Shown here one piece after another: positions 34,248-43,419 of a DNA stretch of 64,000 nt. The stretch is from Balneola sp. (GTDB lineage Bacteria > Bacteroidota > Rhodothermia > Balneolales > Balneolaceae), in the NCBI GenBank assembly GCA_002694685.1, contig NZMW01000011.1, positions 110,523-174,522 of the forward strand, in the 5' to 3' direction. Under the pieces are notes generated by a model that ran no database searches, was not told the DNA's origin, and saw only the letters and a program-made list of their open reading frames with translations. A program made the translations under genes and the position numbers. Positions within the stretch are counted from its first letter, which is position 1. The number at the start of each line of letters is the position of its first letter.

Positions 34248-34370
34248 ATGAAAGATACATTGGCTTTTCAGAATACGTTAAAAAATCGTGCAGATGATCC
34301 TGATGACGATGATACAGACACCGGTAACCCCGACGATGGAGGAAAGAGCGGAACTGGGAGCGGTGACTAA
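34248..34370 (+). CDS. Possible 40-aa acidic Asp/Gly-rich peptide
   Basis: ATG at 34248, stop TAA at 34368. The peptide begins MKDTLAFQNTLKNR and continues as a low-complexity acidic tail (ADDPDDDDTDTGNPDDG, then GKSGTGSGD). It starts 75 bp from the divergent CHAT gene and is followed within 40 bp by a terminator, so it fills the interval as a small gene would. No Shine-Dalgarno site is obvious, but many core genes here also lack one. The tail resembles calcium-binding or flexible acidic linkers. It could also be a chance ORF. Confidence 0.45.
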   Translation: MKDTLAFQNTLKNRADDPDDDDTDTGNPDDGGKSGTGSGD

Positions 34371-34405
34371 TTTAACAGTCCTTATTTTCTAAAAAAAAAC
34401 TATTT

Positions 34406-34432
34406 AAAAGCCTGTTTGAGCAACAGGCTTTT
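34406..34432. terminator. Bidirectional terminator
   Basis: Arms aaaagcctgtt (34406-34416) and aacaggctttt (34422-34432) with a 5-nt loop; T-rich after it on the plus strand and an A9 run before it (34392-34399) giving T on the minus strand. It can end both ftsY (minus) and the small 40-aa ORF (plus). Confidence 0.8.
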
Positions 34433-34435
34433 CTT

Positions 34436-35389
34436 TTATTCGCCAAATAGTGCATTCACAAAATTAGCTCGGTCAAACACCTGAAGGTCTTCAATTTTTT
34501 CCCCCAGACCTATATACTTGACCGGCACATTTAGCTCATTCGAAACTCCAATCACAATTCCCCCTTTCGCAGTGCCATCAAGCTTGGTTAAAGCCAGGCC
34601 GGTAATATCAACCGTTTCTGTAAAGGCTTTTGCCTGCTGCATTGCATTCTGTCCGGTTGAGGCATCCAGTACCAGAATCACTTCGTGAGGAGCGCCTTCC
34701 ACCACTTTGCCCATCACGCGCTTAATCTTGGCAAGCTCTTCCATCAGCGCTTTTTTGTTGTGAAGGCGACCGGCGGTGTCAATAAGTGCAACGTCACTGC
34801 CTCGTGCTTTTGCAGCTGCAACCGTATCGTAAGCTACGGAAGCAGGGTCTGCATTCTGGCCTTGCTGAATGATTGGAACATCGGCCCTTTCACTCCAAAT
34901 TTTAAGCTGATTAACAGCCGCTGCACGAAAAGTATCGGCAGCTCCCAGAATCACTTTTTTGCCTGCCTTCTTATAAAGATGGGCAAGCTTCCCAATGGTT
35001 GTAGTTTTCCCAACGCCATTCACACCCACTACTAAGATTATGTGAGGCTTAATCGGGAAATCTGCTTCAAACTCTGCCGGCTTATCCGGGGCATTGTCTT
35101 CCAGAAGATCAACAATCTCTTGCCGAAGCATTGTTTGCAGCTCATCCTGACTTACATATTTATCCTTGGCAACACGAGCCTCAATCTTTTTAATGATTTC
35201 GATGGTTGTATTAACCCCTACATCAGAAGTAATAAGGATTTCTTCGAGATCATCAAGGATCGCATCATCAACTTTATCCTTTCCAACAAAAGCCTTCCCA
35301 ATTTTATTGAGCAAGCCATCACGGCTTTTCTCAACGCCTTTATCAAGCGTCTCTTTTTTCTTCAGTCCTAATTTTTCAAGAAATCCCAT
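34436..35389 (-). CDS. ftsY: Signal recognition particle receptor FtsY
   Basis: 317 aa. GTPase that docks SRP-ribosome complexes at the inner membrane. The N-terminal part is short and lacks the long acidic A domain of E. coli. NG domain: Walker A GVNGVGKTTTIGKLA near 123, DTFRAAA near 150, DTAGRLHNK near 204, and ALTKLDGTAKGG near 265. The ATG start gives MGFLEKLGLKKKE, a typical membrane-targeting start. The gene for a CDP-alcohol phosphatidyltransferase lies 4 bp upstream on the same strand. Confidence 0.96.
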   Translation of the reverse strand: MGFLEKLGLKKKETLDKGVEKSRDGLLNKIGKAFVGKDKVDDAILDDLEEILITSDVGVNTTIEIIKKIEARVAKDKYVSQDELQTMLRQEIVDLLEDNAPDKPAEFEADFPIKPHIILVVGVNGVGKTTTIGKLAHLYKKAGKKVILGAADTFRAAAVNQLKIWSERADVPIIQQGQNADPASVAYDTVAAAKARGSDVALIDTAGRLHNKKALMEELAKIKRVMGKVVEGAPHEVILVLDASTGQNAMQQAKAFTETVDITGLALTKLDGTAKGGIVIGVSNELNVPVKYIGLGEKIEDLQVFDRANFVNALFGE

Positions 35390-35393
35390 AAAA

Positions 35394-35987
35394 CTAATTG
35401 AATTTTGCTCCGCTCATAATCAGGCGGTAACGATTAAAATAATCAACCCAAGATATCACCATTAGCAATACCGAACATGACATTAAAAACAGGTGGACTT
35501 TAGCTGCATCGGGGAAAAAGAATACGGAAATCCAGTACAATGCCAATACATTCACCGAAATCTTTCCTGACATGATAGCCATGGCCACTTTGTTGTACTT
35601 CTTTTTTATGTAGTACGACCCCAGCATTATCATACTGTCCCGGACTATTGCGAACAACAAAAACCAAAGCGGAATCCATCCGATCCATACCGTGTATAGA
35701 AACAATACCAAGGCAGAGAGTTTATCGGCCACCGGGTCTGCCATTTTACCAACTTCTGAAATGGTATTCGTCTTTCTTGCGATGTAACCATCCAGATAAT
35801 CCGATATAACCCCATATACTATCAATACCACGATAGCTGTATTCACCTGAAGATCGTTCACATAATGTAGATAGGTAACAGGGAAGGCGATCAAGATGCG
35901 TGAAAAAGAAATGGTATTTGAAAGGGTTAAAACCTTTCCGGTAACCTGAACTTTCTTCCCGTCTATATTTTCAGATGATGTAGCCAA
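35394..35987 (-). CDS. CDP-alcohol phosphatidyltransferase family protein
   Basis: 197 aa with five or six membrane helices. The catalytic signature DG-x2-AR-x8-G-x3-D-x3-D is complete (DGYIARKTNTISEVGKMAD, then PVAD near 65-88). It transfers an alcohol onto CDP-diacylglycerol in phospholipid synthesis; by size and position it could be PgsA, but the exact alcohol is not certain. The start is TTG at 35987 because no ATG precedes the first helix. Followed after 4 bp by ftsY. Confidence 0.85.
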   Translation of the reverse strand: MATSSENIDGKKVQVTGKVLTLSNTISFSRILIAFPVTYLHYVNDLQVNTAIVVLIVYGVISDYLDGYIARKTNTISEVGKMADPVADKLSALVLFLYTVWIGWIPLWFLLFAIVRDSMIMLGSYYIKKKYNKVAMAIMSGKISVNVLALYWISVFFFPDAAKVHLFLMSCSVLLMVISWVDYFNRYRLIMSGAKFN

Positions 35988-36050
35988 ACCTTGTTTTTAT
36001 TTGCGATATTACTTGTCCAAATTTACAGTCATTAAGCATCTAATACCACC

Positions 36051-36620
36051 ATGAACGAGCAGAAATTACTGGTCGAAGAAACACTGTCATCAAAAGAAGT
36101 TTTTAATGGAAAGTTACTTCATGTTTTTTACGATAAAGCCAAGCTCCCGGACGGTTCCACTTCAACCCGCGAGTGGATTAAACACCCCGGCGCCTGTGCA
36201 GTAGTTCCTGTTTTTGGAAATGGAGACCTGATGATGCTCCGCCAGTTCCGCTACCCGATGAAGCAAATTTTCTGGGAAGTTCCGGCCGGTAAAATCGATG
36301 CCGGTGAAGCTCAGGATAAAACAGCCCTCCGCGAGCTACGCGAAGAAGCGGGCGTTGCGACTCAGGATTATGCTTACGTCGGGCATTTTTATCCCGGGAT
36401 TGGTTACTCCGATGAAGTCATTCATATTTACGTAGCGTGGAATCTTGAATCTGTCCCCCAGGCCGTAGATGAAGATGAATTTGTGACTCGTGAACGACTA
36501 CCCTTTCAAAAGGCTGTTGAGATGGTCCATGCCGGAGAAATTAATGACGGTAAAACCGTGATCTGCTTATTAAGAGCCTGGGAATGGTGGCAGAATAATG
36601 CGCCGTTTTCCCTCACTTAA
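36051..36620 (+). CDS. Nudix hydrolase (ADP-ribose pyrophosphatase type)
   Basis: 189 aa. The Nudix box G-x5-E-x7-REUxEExGU is present as GKIDAGEAQDKTALREL followed by REEAGV (about 80-102). Upstream strands (GACAVVPVFGNGDLMMLRQFRYP) match the ADP-ribose pyrophosphatase/NudF group, where a Pro about 16 residues after the box (here YPGIGYSDE) marks substrate type. It hydrolyses ADP-ribose or related nucleoside diphosphates. The 3' end overlaps the convergent 95-aa gene by 8 bp. Confidence 0.9.
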   Translation: MNEQKLLVEETLSSKEVFNGKLLHVFYDKAKLPDGSTSTREWIKHPGACAVVPVFGNGDLMMLRQFRYPMKQIFWEVPAGKIDAGEAQDKTALRELREEAGVATQDYAYVGHFYPGIGYSDEVIHIYVAWNLESVPQAVDEDEFVTRERLPFQKAVEMVHAGEINDGKTVICLLRAWEWWQNNAPFSLT

Positions 36621-36900
36621 TAATCCCCTCTTCCTTCGCCAAATCGTACATGCTCTCGTGTAGATTGTCATTATCAAGTTCACCCCGCATGCATAGCTCA
36701 GCGACCTCCAATCCATTCAACATTAATACACATCCCATTTCATTAAGAACTTGATCGAACTTCATGGGACTGGCTTTCCCCAGTCTTTTCACGTCAATTC
36801 CATCAGGACTTATTTTCTTGTTTACTAATACGTAGAACTGGTCGTCAGCTCCTTCTCCAAATGAAAATTCTTCTAATCCGGTGTCTTTCAGTTTAAGCAT
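36613..36900 (-). CDS. Small protein of unknown function
   Basis: 95 aa, acidic, no signal or membrane segment (LKDTGLEEFSFGEGADDQFYVLVNKKIS). No family recognised. It overlaps the end of the HTH gene by 8 bp, so it is translationally coupled to it and is probably its functional partner. Its 3' end overlaps the Nudix gene from the other strand. Confidence 0.65.
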   Translation of the reverse strand: MLKLKDTGLEEFSFGEGADDQFYVLVNKKISPDGIDVKRLGKASPMKFDQVLNEMGCVLMLNGLEVAELCMRGELDNDNLHESMYDLAKEEGIIK

Positions 36901-37312
36901 GTCGTTCTAAAAATTCTCTGGCTTTAATAATTTCTGTGATTTCATCGCTACCCCTATCCACAATACGAACCTGAAACAAGCTGATGATAGCCTGATCGTT
37001 TAGCGTGCTTATCACTTCTTCGATGGTATCACATTCTTCCGTTTCGCTTACAAGATCGTTGATCCCTTGCACAATATATCGGTATTGGGTTCCGTCTTTT
37101 TTCTTCTTCTTTGTGGTTTGGGTTGATGGCTCCTGGGGCTCATCAAAATATTCCCGGATGGCTTCTTCCGTCACATACCAACTCACTCCTAATTTCCGGC
37201 CTCGAATTCGCCCTTCTCGCAGGTAGGTTCGAAGCGTCATTTTTGAAATCCCAAGGAGTTCATGCAGATCATCTACCGAATACAGCGTTAAATCTCCTAC
37301 TGTCTTAGACAT
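36893..37312 (-). CDS. Helix-turn-helix (MerR/excisionase-like) DNA-binding protein
   Basis: 139 aa. Residues 10-55 form an HTH_17/excisionase-type winged helix (LYSVDDLHELLGISKMTLRTY, then REGRIRGRKLGVSWYVTEEAI). A basic linker (TTKKKKKDG) joins it to a C-terminal alpha-beta region (YRYIVQGINDLVSETEECDT) of unknown type. The domain suggests a transcription factor or recombination directionality factor; here there is no integrase nearby, so a transcriptional role is likelier. First gene of a two-gene unit. Confidence 0.78.
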   Translation of the reverse strand: MSKTVGDLTLYSVDDLHELLGISKMTLRTYLREGRIRGRKLGVSWYVTEEAIREYFDEPQEPSTQTTKKKKKDGTQYRYIVQGINDLVSETEECDTIEEVISTLNDQAIISLFQVRIVDRGSDEITEIIKAREFLERHA

Positions 37313-37464
37313 TTAGCCTCTTAATTATCATTTTTTGATTACTTATTAACATCTATAAACTACAAATAATTTATTATTAGTTACTATTAGTTATACAAAG
37401 TAAATTAGATTTGGTCGAGGCACTACTTCCGCCGTATATTGGAAACAGTTACTCAAAAACCAAG

Positions 37465-37496
37465 CCCGACAGCTTAAAACTGGCCGGGATTTTTTA
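37465..37496 (+). terminator. Hairpin with T-run upstream of the 1246-aa gene
   Basis: cccgacag (37465-37472) and ctggccggg (37480-37488) pair with a bulge and are followed by a T-run (37490-37495). It lies about 85 bp before the start of the large gene at 37582, inside an intergenic region, so it could be an attenuator in that gene's leader rather than the end of a gene. Confidence 0.4.
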
Positions 37497-37581
37497 TGCC
37501 TTTCTCTCACTGTTTACCCCCTGCCACAATCTATTTTCCTCCATGTTTTTTTGTTAACCATGGCTTCGGTAATTTAGGTCC

Positions 37582-40500
37582 ATGATTCAAAAGTCTCTCT
37601 CACTTTTACTACTCATCACTATTTTCGCCTCTTGCTCTACAAGCCAGACGTATATCAATAAGGAAGATGGGAACCCACTTATCTTGACTCCGCCTCAAGA
37701 GAAAGACTTAATCTATCAGGTTTTTTTAATCGGTGATGCCGGTGCTCCCTCTTTAGATGTGCAGGAACCTACCCTCAAACTATTTCAGCAAAAACTGGAT
37801 GATGCCGGAGAACGAAGCGCTGCTATATTTCTTGGCGATAATATTTACATGATCGGACTGCCTGATTCTACCCACCCACGCCGCGCCTTTTATGAACAAA
37901 GAATTATTGAGCAGCTCAAAACCGTGGAAAATTATAAAGGCAGAATTGTCTTTGTTCCCGGAAATCATGACTGGGATGATGGCGGCCCGGCAGGACTTGA
38001 AGCTGTAAATAGGCAAGAACAGTTTGTGGAATCTTATCTGAATCGGGGGAACACTTTTGTGCCCGATAATGGATTTCCCGGTCCCATCTCCATAAAGTTG
38101 CTTGATGACAACGATGACCCAAGGCTCCGTGAAGACATTCGCCTCATTGTTTTAGACACTCAGTGGTGGCTACACAAATACGACAAGCCTTATGGCGATA
38201 CCGGCGAATACGAGCTTTTTGATGCCGGAGATGTGCTCATCCAGCTGGATGACATCCTCAAAAAACAGCGCAATGACAATCTTTTGATTGCCGCCCACCA
38301 TCCACTTAGAACCAATGGAAACCATGGTGGATATTTACCTCCATCAACCCACTTGAAACCTCCTCTATTTGGAAGTTTATATGCACTTTATCGCAGAGTT
38401 TTTGGGTTTCCTCAGGATGTGCACCATCACCAATATGCCAAAATGGTGGATGCTCTCGAGAATTTGTTCGATGCTTATGAGCTGGAGGATTTGATTTACG
38501 CTTCCGGCCATGCGCACAGTTTACAATACCATCGTGAGGAAGGAACACGGATTAACCATCATTATTTGATTAGTGGCGCGGGGAGTAAAGAAAACTGGGT
38601 TGCTTCAGGCAGAGGTTCAGAATTTATCCACTCCGGCAATGGCTTTATGACCGTTCAGTATTACGCGGACGGTTCGGTGTGGATGGAAGCCTGGGCCCCC
38701 GAAAGTGATGGGTCAACCGGCAAGATGCTGTATCGAAATCAGCTAAAGCCTCCTTTTAACAACGCCTTTTCTGAAGAAGAATTCCTCGAAACTATTCCCG
38801 ATTACGATTACACCGACAGCACCAATGTACTCGCTGCTAATCCTGATTATGATGATAAAAGCGCCTTCTTTGAATTTTTTATTGGCGAACATAACCGAAA
38901 GTATTGGTCGGTTAAAAATGAGTTTCCATTTTTTGATGTCACCGAAGTTGAAGGGGGATTAACTCCTGTCAGAACGGGCGGAAAGGGTCAGTCCACAACC
39001 ATTCACCTTGAGCGAGAAGATGGGCGCGATTATGTGCTTCGATCTGTTGATAAAGAAGCCGGGCGTATTTGGGATGAAGAACTCCGAAAAACCATTGCTC
39101 TTGATTTAGCCCAGGATCAGTTTTCTATCATCAATCCTTACTCGGCCGTTATTATTCCAACACTTGCTGATGCAATCGGCACCTATCATACCAATCCAAA
39201 AATTTACTACGTCCCCAAAGATCCCCAGCTTGGACTTTATGCCGAGGATATTGGACGTCAGCTTGCCCTTTTTGAAGAGCGCCCAAATGGAGATATGAGT
39301 GATGTTGCGAGCGTCGGTTTTTCTGAGGAAGTCATAAGCAGTACCGAATTATTACGCGAGCTTGATAACGATATCGATCATCGCGTTGACCAAGAAGATT
39401 TTGCCCGAAACCGATTACTCGATATGCTGCTTGCCGACTGGGACCGCCACGAAGATCAGTGGCGGTGGGCTTCTTTTGAGCCCGAAGATGAGCAGGGTAA
39501 AATCTATAAACCTATTCCCCGTGATCGCGATATCGCTCTGATGAATATGACCGGAGTGATTCCGTCGCTGGCTAAAGTTTTAGGTCCTTTTAAGCAGTAC
39601 CAAAATTTCTCCGAAGACTATGGAAACCTTAAGGGGTTGAATAACAATTCCCTTGCAATGACCCGCCGATTCACCAATCAGCTCACAAAAGAAGATTGGC
39701 TGGCTATCGCTCAAGAAATCGAAACAGCCCTTTCTGATGAGGTGATAGAAGAAGCGGTGTTGAATTATCCGGAGCCGGTTTTTCAAAAGTATGGTGAAGA
39801 AACCATCGCCATTCTTAAAACCCGAAGAAACCAGCTGCTTGAGGTTGCTAATGAATACTATGAGTTGATATCAGGAGTGGTATCTATTCCTGGAAGTAAT
39901 AAGCGGGAACAGTTTGAACTTGAAGTATTGAGTGAAGATGAAGTCAGCGTAAAAGTGTTTAAGCTTTCCGGAAAAGGAAATCTGAGAGAACAATATTTCG
40001 AAAGAACCTTTACCAATGGTGAGACAGAAGAGCTTCGACTTTACGGAATGGGTGATGACGATATTTTCATCCTAAAAGGCTCTGCAGAAAATAACATGAA
40101 GATCAGAGTTGTTGGAGGTTCTGGTCAGGATGTTTACGACGACTCCACTCTCAAAAAAGGCTGGACGCGGCAGGTTGAAATTTATGACACTAAACGAGGC
40201 AATACCGTCACTGAAGGCTCGAATACCGATGTAAATCTTTACGATAAACCCGAAAATGTTCATTACGATTATAGCAAAGATTTTAAATGGAACACCGTTC
40301 TCGCCGGCTTCTATTTTGAATACAATGGCAATGACGGAATCTTTTTAGGAGGCGGACCAAATATCATTCGCAACGGATTTCGCAAACAACCAGCCTCCCG
40401 TCATTTTGCCCGGGCAAATGTAGCACCTCTTACCGGTGCTTCCAATGTTCGGTATGATGGAACCTGGTTTCAGGTTTTTCAAGAATGGGATGTTAAATTA

Positions 40501-41322
40501 GAATCTGAGTTCTTATTCCCCAAGAGTTATAAAAACTTCTTTGGCTTTGGGAATGAATCCTCTCTTCAGGGGCGGTCACTGAATTATTATCGGGCAAGAC
40601 TTTATCAATTCAACATTGAACCGGGCTTTCTTCTCAAAAAGAACATTCTTGAACTCTATGCAGGCATCAAATTCAGAGGAACCAATGTTGAGAAAGACCC
40701 AAATAATATTGTTACCGACCCGATAGACGGGATCCCAAATGGAGAGCTGGATGAGCAGTATTTTGCCGGGGTTGTAACCTCCCTCCGCTTTGTTGATGTC
40801 GATAATGGCCTCAATCCAAGGCAGGGCTATCGTTTTCTTATTGAAAGTGATGCCAATCTTGGTGTGATCAGCACCGGCGAAGCTTTCACTCGCTTACAAT
40901 CTGAGCTTGAGCTTTATTTATCACCACGACTGAACCCACAAATCACCTTTGCCAACCGAGTCGGCTCTGCACATAACATTGGTGATTATCCTTTCTATGA
41001 AGCCAACACCATTGGTGGAACAACCAACCTAAGAGGATACAATAGCCGAAGATTTGCCGGACGAACCAGTTTGTACAACAACACTGAATTACGACTCGAA
41101 CTCTTTGACTTCTACAACTATCTGCTTGGAGGAAAAGTAGGATTGAGTGGCTTTTTCGATGTTGGACGTGTTTGGTTTGATGAGGAAAACTCTGACGTCT
41201 GGCATACCGGTTATGGGGGAGGAATTTGGTTTAATGTATTTGAATCTTTTTTACTGAATTCCAGTATTGGTCTGTCAGAAGAGGGAACCCTATTCTCAAT
41301 AAAAGCAGGATTTTTATTCTGA
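37582..41322 (+). CDS. Fusion of calcineurin-like phosphoesterase, kinase-like middle region and outer-membrane barrel
   Basis: 1246 aa. Lipoprotein signal ending LITIFASCS (Cys about 18). Residues ~45-370 are a metallophosphoesterase with complete motifs: LIGDAG, FLGDNIY, VPGNHDW, AAHHPLRTNGNH and SGHAHS. Residues ~460-660 contain YVLRSVDKE near 483, LLADWDRHEDQWRW near 614 and PIPRDRD near 650, reminiscent of HipA/CotH/Fam20-like atypical kinase motifs. From ~870 there is a BamA/TamA-like surface-antigen barrel (GGTTNLRGYNSRRFAGR near 1145) ending in FSIKAGFLF with terminal Phe. Probably an outer-membrane protein with periplasmic phosphatase activity. The kinase resemblance is inference. 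Confidence 0.82.
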   Translation: MIQKSLSLLLLITIFASCSTSQTYINKEDGNPLILTPPQEKDLIYQVFLIGDAGAPSLDVQEPTLKLFQQKLDDAGERSAAIFLGDNIYMIGLPDSTHPRRAFYEQRIIEQLKTVENYKGRIVFVPGNHDWDDGGPAGLEAVNRQEQFVESYLNRGNTFVPDNGFPGPISIKLLDDNDDPRLREDIRLIVLDTQWWLHKYDKPYGDTGEYELFDAGDVLIQLDDILKKQRNDNLLIAAHHPLRTNGNHGGYLPPSTHLKPPLFGSLYALYRRVFGFPQDVHHHQYAKMVDALENLFDAYELEDLIYASGHAHSLQYHREEGTRINHHYLISGAGSKENWVASGRGSEFIHSGNGFMTVQYYADGSVWMEAWAPESDGSTGKMLYRNQLKPPFNNAFSEEEFLETIPDYDYTDSTNVLAANPDYDDKSAFFEFFIGEHNRKYWSVKNEFPFFDVTEVEGGLTPVRTGGKGQSTTIHLEREDGRDYVLRSVDKEAGRIWDEELRKTIALDLAQDQFSIINPYSAVIIPTLADAIGTYHTNPKIYYVPKDPQLGLYAEDIGRQLALFEERPNGDMSDVASVGFSEEVISSTELLRELDNDIDHRVDQEDFARNRLLDMLLADWDRHEDQWRWASFEPEDEQGKIYKPIPRDRDIALMNMTGVIPSLAKVLGPFKQYQNFSEDYGNLKGLNNNSLAMTRRFTNQLTKEDWLAIAQEIETALSDEVIEEAVLNYPEPVFQKYGEETIAILKTRRNQLLEVANEYYELISGVVSIPGSNKREQFELEVLSEDEVSVKVFKLSGKGNLREQYFERTFTNGETEELRLYGMGDDDIFILKGSAENNMKIRVVGGSGQDVYDDSTLKKGWTRQVEIYDTKRGNTVTEGSNTDVNLYDKPENVHYDYSKDFKWNTVLAGFYFEYNGNDGIFLGGGPNIIRNGFRKQPASRHFARANVAPLTGASNVRYDGTWFQVFQEWDVKLESEFLFPKSYKNFFGFGNESSLQGRSLNYYRARLYQFNIEPGFLLKKNILELYAGIKFRGTNVEKDPNNIVTDPIDGIPNGELDEQYFAGVVTSLRFVDVDNGLNPRQGYRFLIESDANLGVISTGEAFTRLQSELELYLSPRLNPQITFANRVGSAHNIGDYPFYEANTIGGTTNLRGYNSRRFAGRTSLYNNTELRLELFDFYNYLLGGKVGLSGFFDVGRVWFDEENSDVWHTGYGGGIWFNVFESFLLNSSIGLSEEGTLFSIKAGFLF

Positions 41323-41397
41323 TGCGAATCAGGCATGATTATTGATTATATTTCTACTCGATTCCGCCTTTAATTTCTAAAGCACTACGCCATAAAA

Positions 41398-43371
41398 ATG
41401 GCTCAAAAAAACAACATACGCCTGCTTGCAGCTATCATGTTTGCAGACATTGTCGGCTACACTAAAATGATGCAGGATGACGAGGAAAACGCAAAGAACT
41501 TGCGCGATCGTCAGCGAAAGGTCATAGAAGAGAACTTGCTTAAATACCATGGACAGGTAATGCAGTACTATGGCGATGGCACACTCATAATGTTTGGCAG
41601 TGCTTTGGATGCTGTAAACTGTGCCAAAGAAATTCAGATGGAGTTACAACAAGCGCCCGAAATTCCTGTCCGCATTGGCATTCATATTGGAGATGTAGTT
41701 TATGATGATGAAGGCATCTACGGAGATGCCGTGAATATAGCCGCTCGGGTTCAAAGCTTAGGAATTCCGGGTTCCGTTATGGTTTCCGGGAAAGTATTTG
41801 ATGAAATAAAAAACCACCCCGGCATTCGGGTCGAATCATTTGGGGAACATGAGCTCAAAAATATTTACATCCCTATAGGCATTTATGCTTTAGCGGATAA
41901 AGGCCTCAATGTCCCTCTGCAAAGTTATATTGAAGATCTTACCGGCAGTTCACAGAAAAGTATCGCGGTTCTTCCGTTTTCTAATTTCAGTTCTGAAATT
42001 GATAACGAGTATTTCAGTGATGGGATCACAGAAGAGATTATCAATACTTTAGCCCGGATTAAAGATATCCAGGTGGCTTCTCGTACTTCCGTTTTTGCTT
42101 ATAAAAAAGTAACTAAAGACATCCGCGATATTGGCAAGGAACTAAACGTTGCCACCATTTTGGAAGGAAGTGTTCGAAAAGCCGGAAATAAAATCAGAGT
42201 AACAGCCCAGCTTATTAACACCGATGATGGTTTTCACATTTGGAGTGAAAACTTCGATGGGGAGATGAAGGATATCTTTGCCGTTCAGGACGAAATAGCC
42301 CGCAAAATTGTAGCTAAGCTAGAAGATAGCTTTAGTCTCCAAGATCAAAATAAGCTTTACGAATCGGAAACCACCAGCGTTGAAGCTTACAATTATTATC
42401 TGCAGGGACTTTACCACTGGAATAAGCGTTCGCCCGAGTCTATTAATAAGGCTATCATCCTTTTTGAAAAAGCCATTTCCGAATGCAGCACCTATACCAA
42501 TGCGTATTCATATCTGGCAAACTGCTATACCTATTTGGGTACTATTGGCCACATGAACAGCAAAAAAGCTTTTTCCAAAGCTGAAAAAAATGCACTTAAA
42601 GCTATTGAGATTAATAATTCCAGAGCTGATTCTTACATAGCTCTTGGCTATGTGAACCTCTTTTTTAAGTGGGATTTCTATACCGCTGAATCTAATTTCA
42701 GGAAAGCCATAACCATGGAGCCCGACAACGCAGAGGCCCGGCAAGCTCTTTCCTTTTACAACCGGATTATCGGTCGCTATGATAAAATGCTCCAGCAAGC
42801 AGAAGCCGCTGTCAAAATTGACCCTCTTTCTCTCCCCGCACTTTTAGAATTGGGGCGCTCTCATTGGGTGGCCGGAAATTATGACAGGGCCATTAATAGT
42901 TTTAATGAGGCTCTTGAGCTGGATCCTATGTTCAGAGCTGCCCTCGAAGGACGCGCGCTTGTTTACATCAGCCAAAAGAAATACGATAAAGCCTTACGGG
43001 CGGCAAAGAAATATATCGATCTTATTGACTCAAAATATAAAGGTGGCTCTCAGCTAGCCTGCATCTATGCCTTGATGGGTGATAAAGTACAAGCTGAAGA
43101 ACAGATCGAACTCATTAAAAAAAGAGAAAAGGATCAACCCCACCAAAACCTGACGCTGGATTATGCCATGGTATATGCCGCTTTGGGCAAAACTGATAAA
43201 GCCTTCAAATATCTTGAAAAAGCCGTAGATATGAGGCTGGGGTCTATCCTTCTGATCAAAACACTCCCCGTAATTAAAGATCTCATTGATGACCCAAGGT
43301 TCGAGGATCTTTTAGAGAAGATTGGCCTTCCTGCAGAATCAAAATCAAATCTCGCAGCACATCTACATTGA
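41398..43371 (+). CDS. Class III nucleotide cyclase with TolB_N-like and TPR domains
   Basis: 657 aa, no signal peptide. Residues ~8-185 are a class III cyclase catalytic domain: metal ligands Asp17 (FADIVGYT) and Asp60 (YYGDGTL) and transition-state residues Asn113 and Arg117 (GDAVNIAAR) are present. The positions that choose adenine in adenylate cyclases are changed: Gln56 for Lys and Gly106 for Asp. Residues ~190-315 are a TolB-N/FlgO-like domain (SIAVLPFSNFSSE, YFSDGITEEIINTLARI). From ~330 to the end there are TPR repeats (NYDRAINSFNEALELDPMF). It makes a cyclic nucleotide, identity open. The PycTM-like gene begins 48 bp downstream. Confidence 0.9.
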   Translation: MAQKNNIRLLAAIMFADIVGYTKMMQDDEENAKNLRDRQRKVIEENLLKYHGQVMQYYGDGTLIMFGSALDAVNCAKEIQMELQQAPEIPVRIGIHIGDVVYDDEGIYGDAVNIAARVQSLGIPGSVMVSGKVFDEIKNHPGIRVESFGEHELKNIYIPIGIYALADKGLNVPLQSYIEDLTGSSQKSIAVLPFSNFSSEIDNEYFSDGITEEIINTLARIKDIQVASRTSVFAYKKVTKDIRDIGKELNVATILEGSVRKAGNKIRVTAQLINTDDGFHIWSENFDGEMKDIFAVQDEIARKIVAKLEDSFSLQDQNKLYESETTSVEAYNYYLQGLYHWNKRSPESINKAIILFEKAISECSTYTNAYSYLANCYTYLGTIGHMNSKKAFSKAEKNALKAIEINNSRADSYIALGYVNLFFKWDFYTAESNFRKAITMEPDNAEARQALSFYNRIIGRYDKMLQQAEAAVKIDPLSLPALLELGRSHWVAGNYDRAINSFNEALELDPMFRAALEGRALVYISQKKYDKALRAAKKYIDLIDSKYKGGSQLACIYALMGDKVQAEEQIELIKKREKDQPHQNLTLDYAMVYAALGKTDKAFKYLEKAVDMRLGSILLIKTLPVIKDLIDDPRFEDLLEKIGLPAESKSNLAAHLH

Positions 43372-43419
43372 CCTGCTTTTTCTTATCTTAGTTGCTTAAT
43401 CAACATATCTTAAATCATT

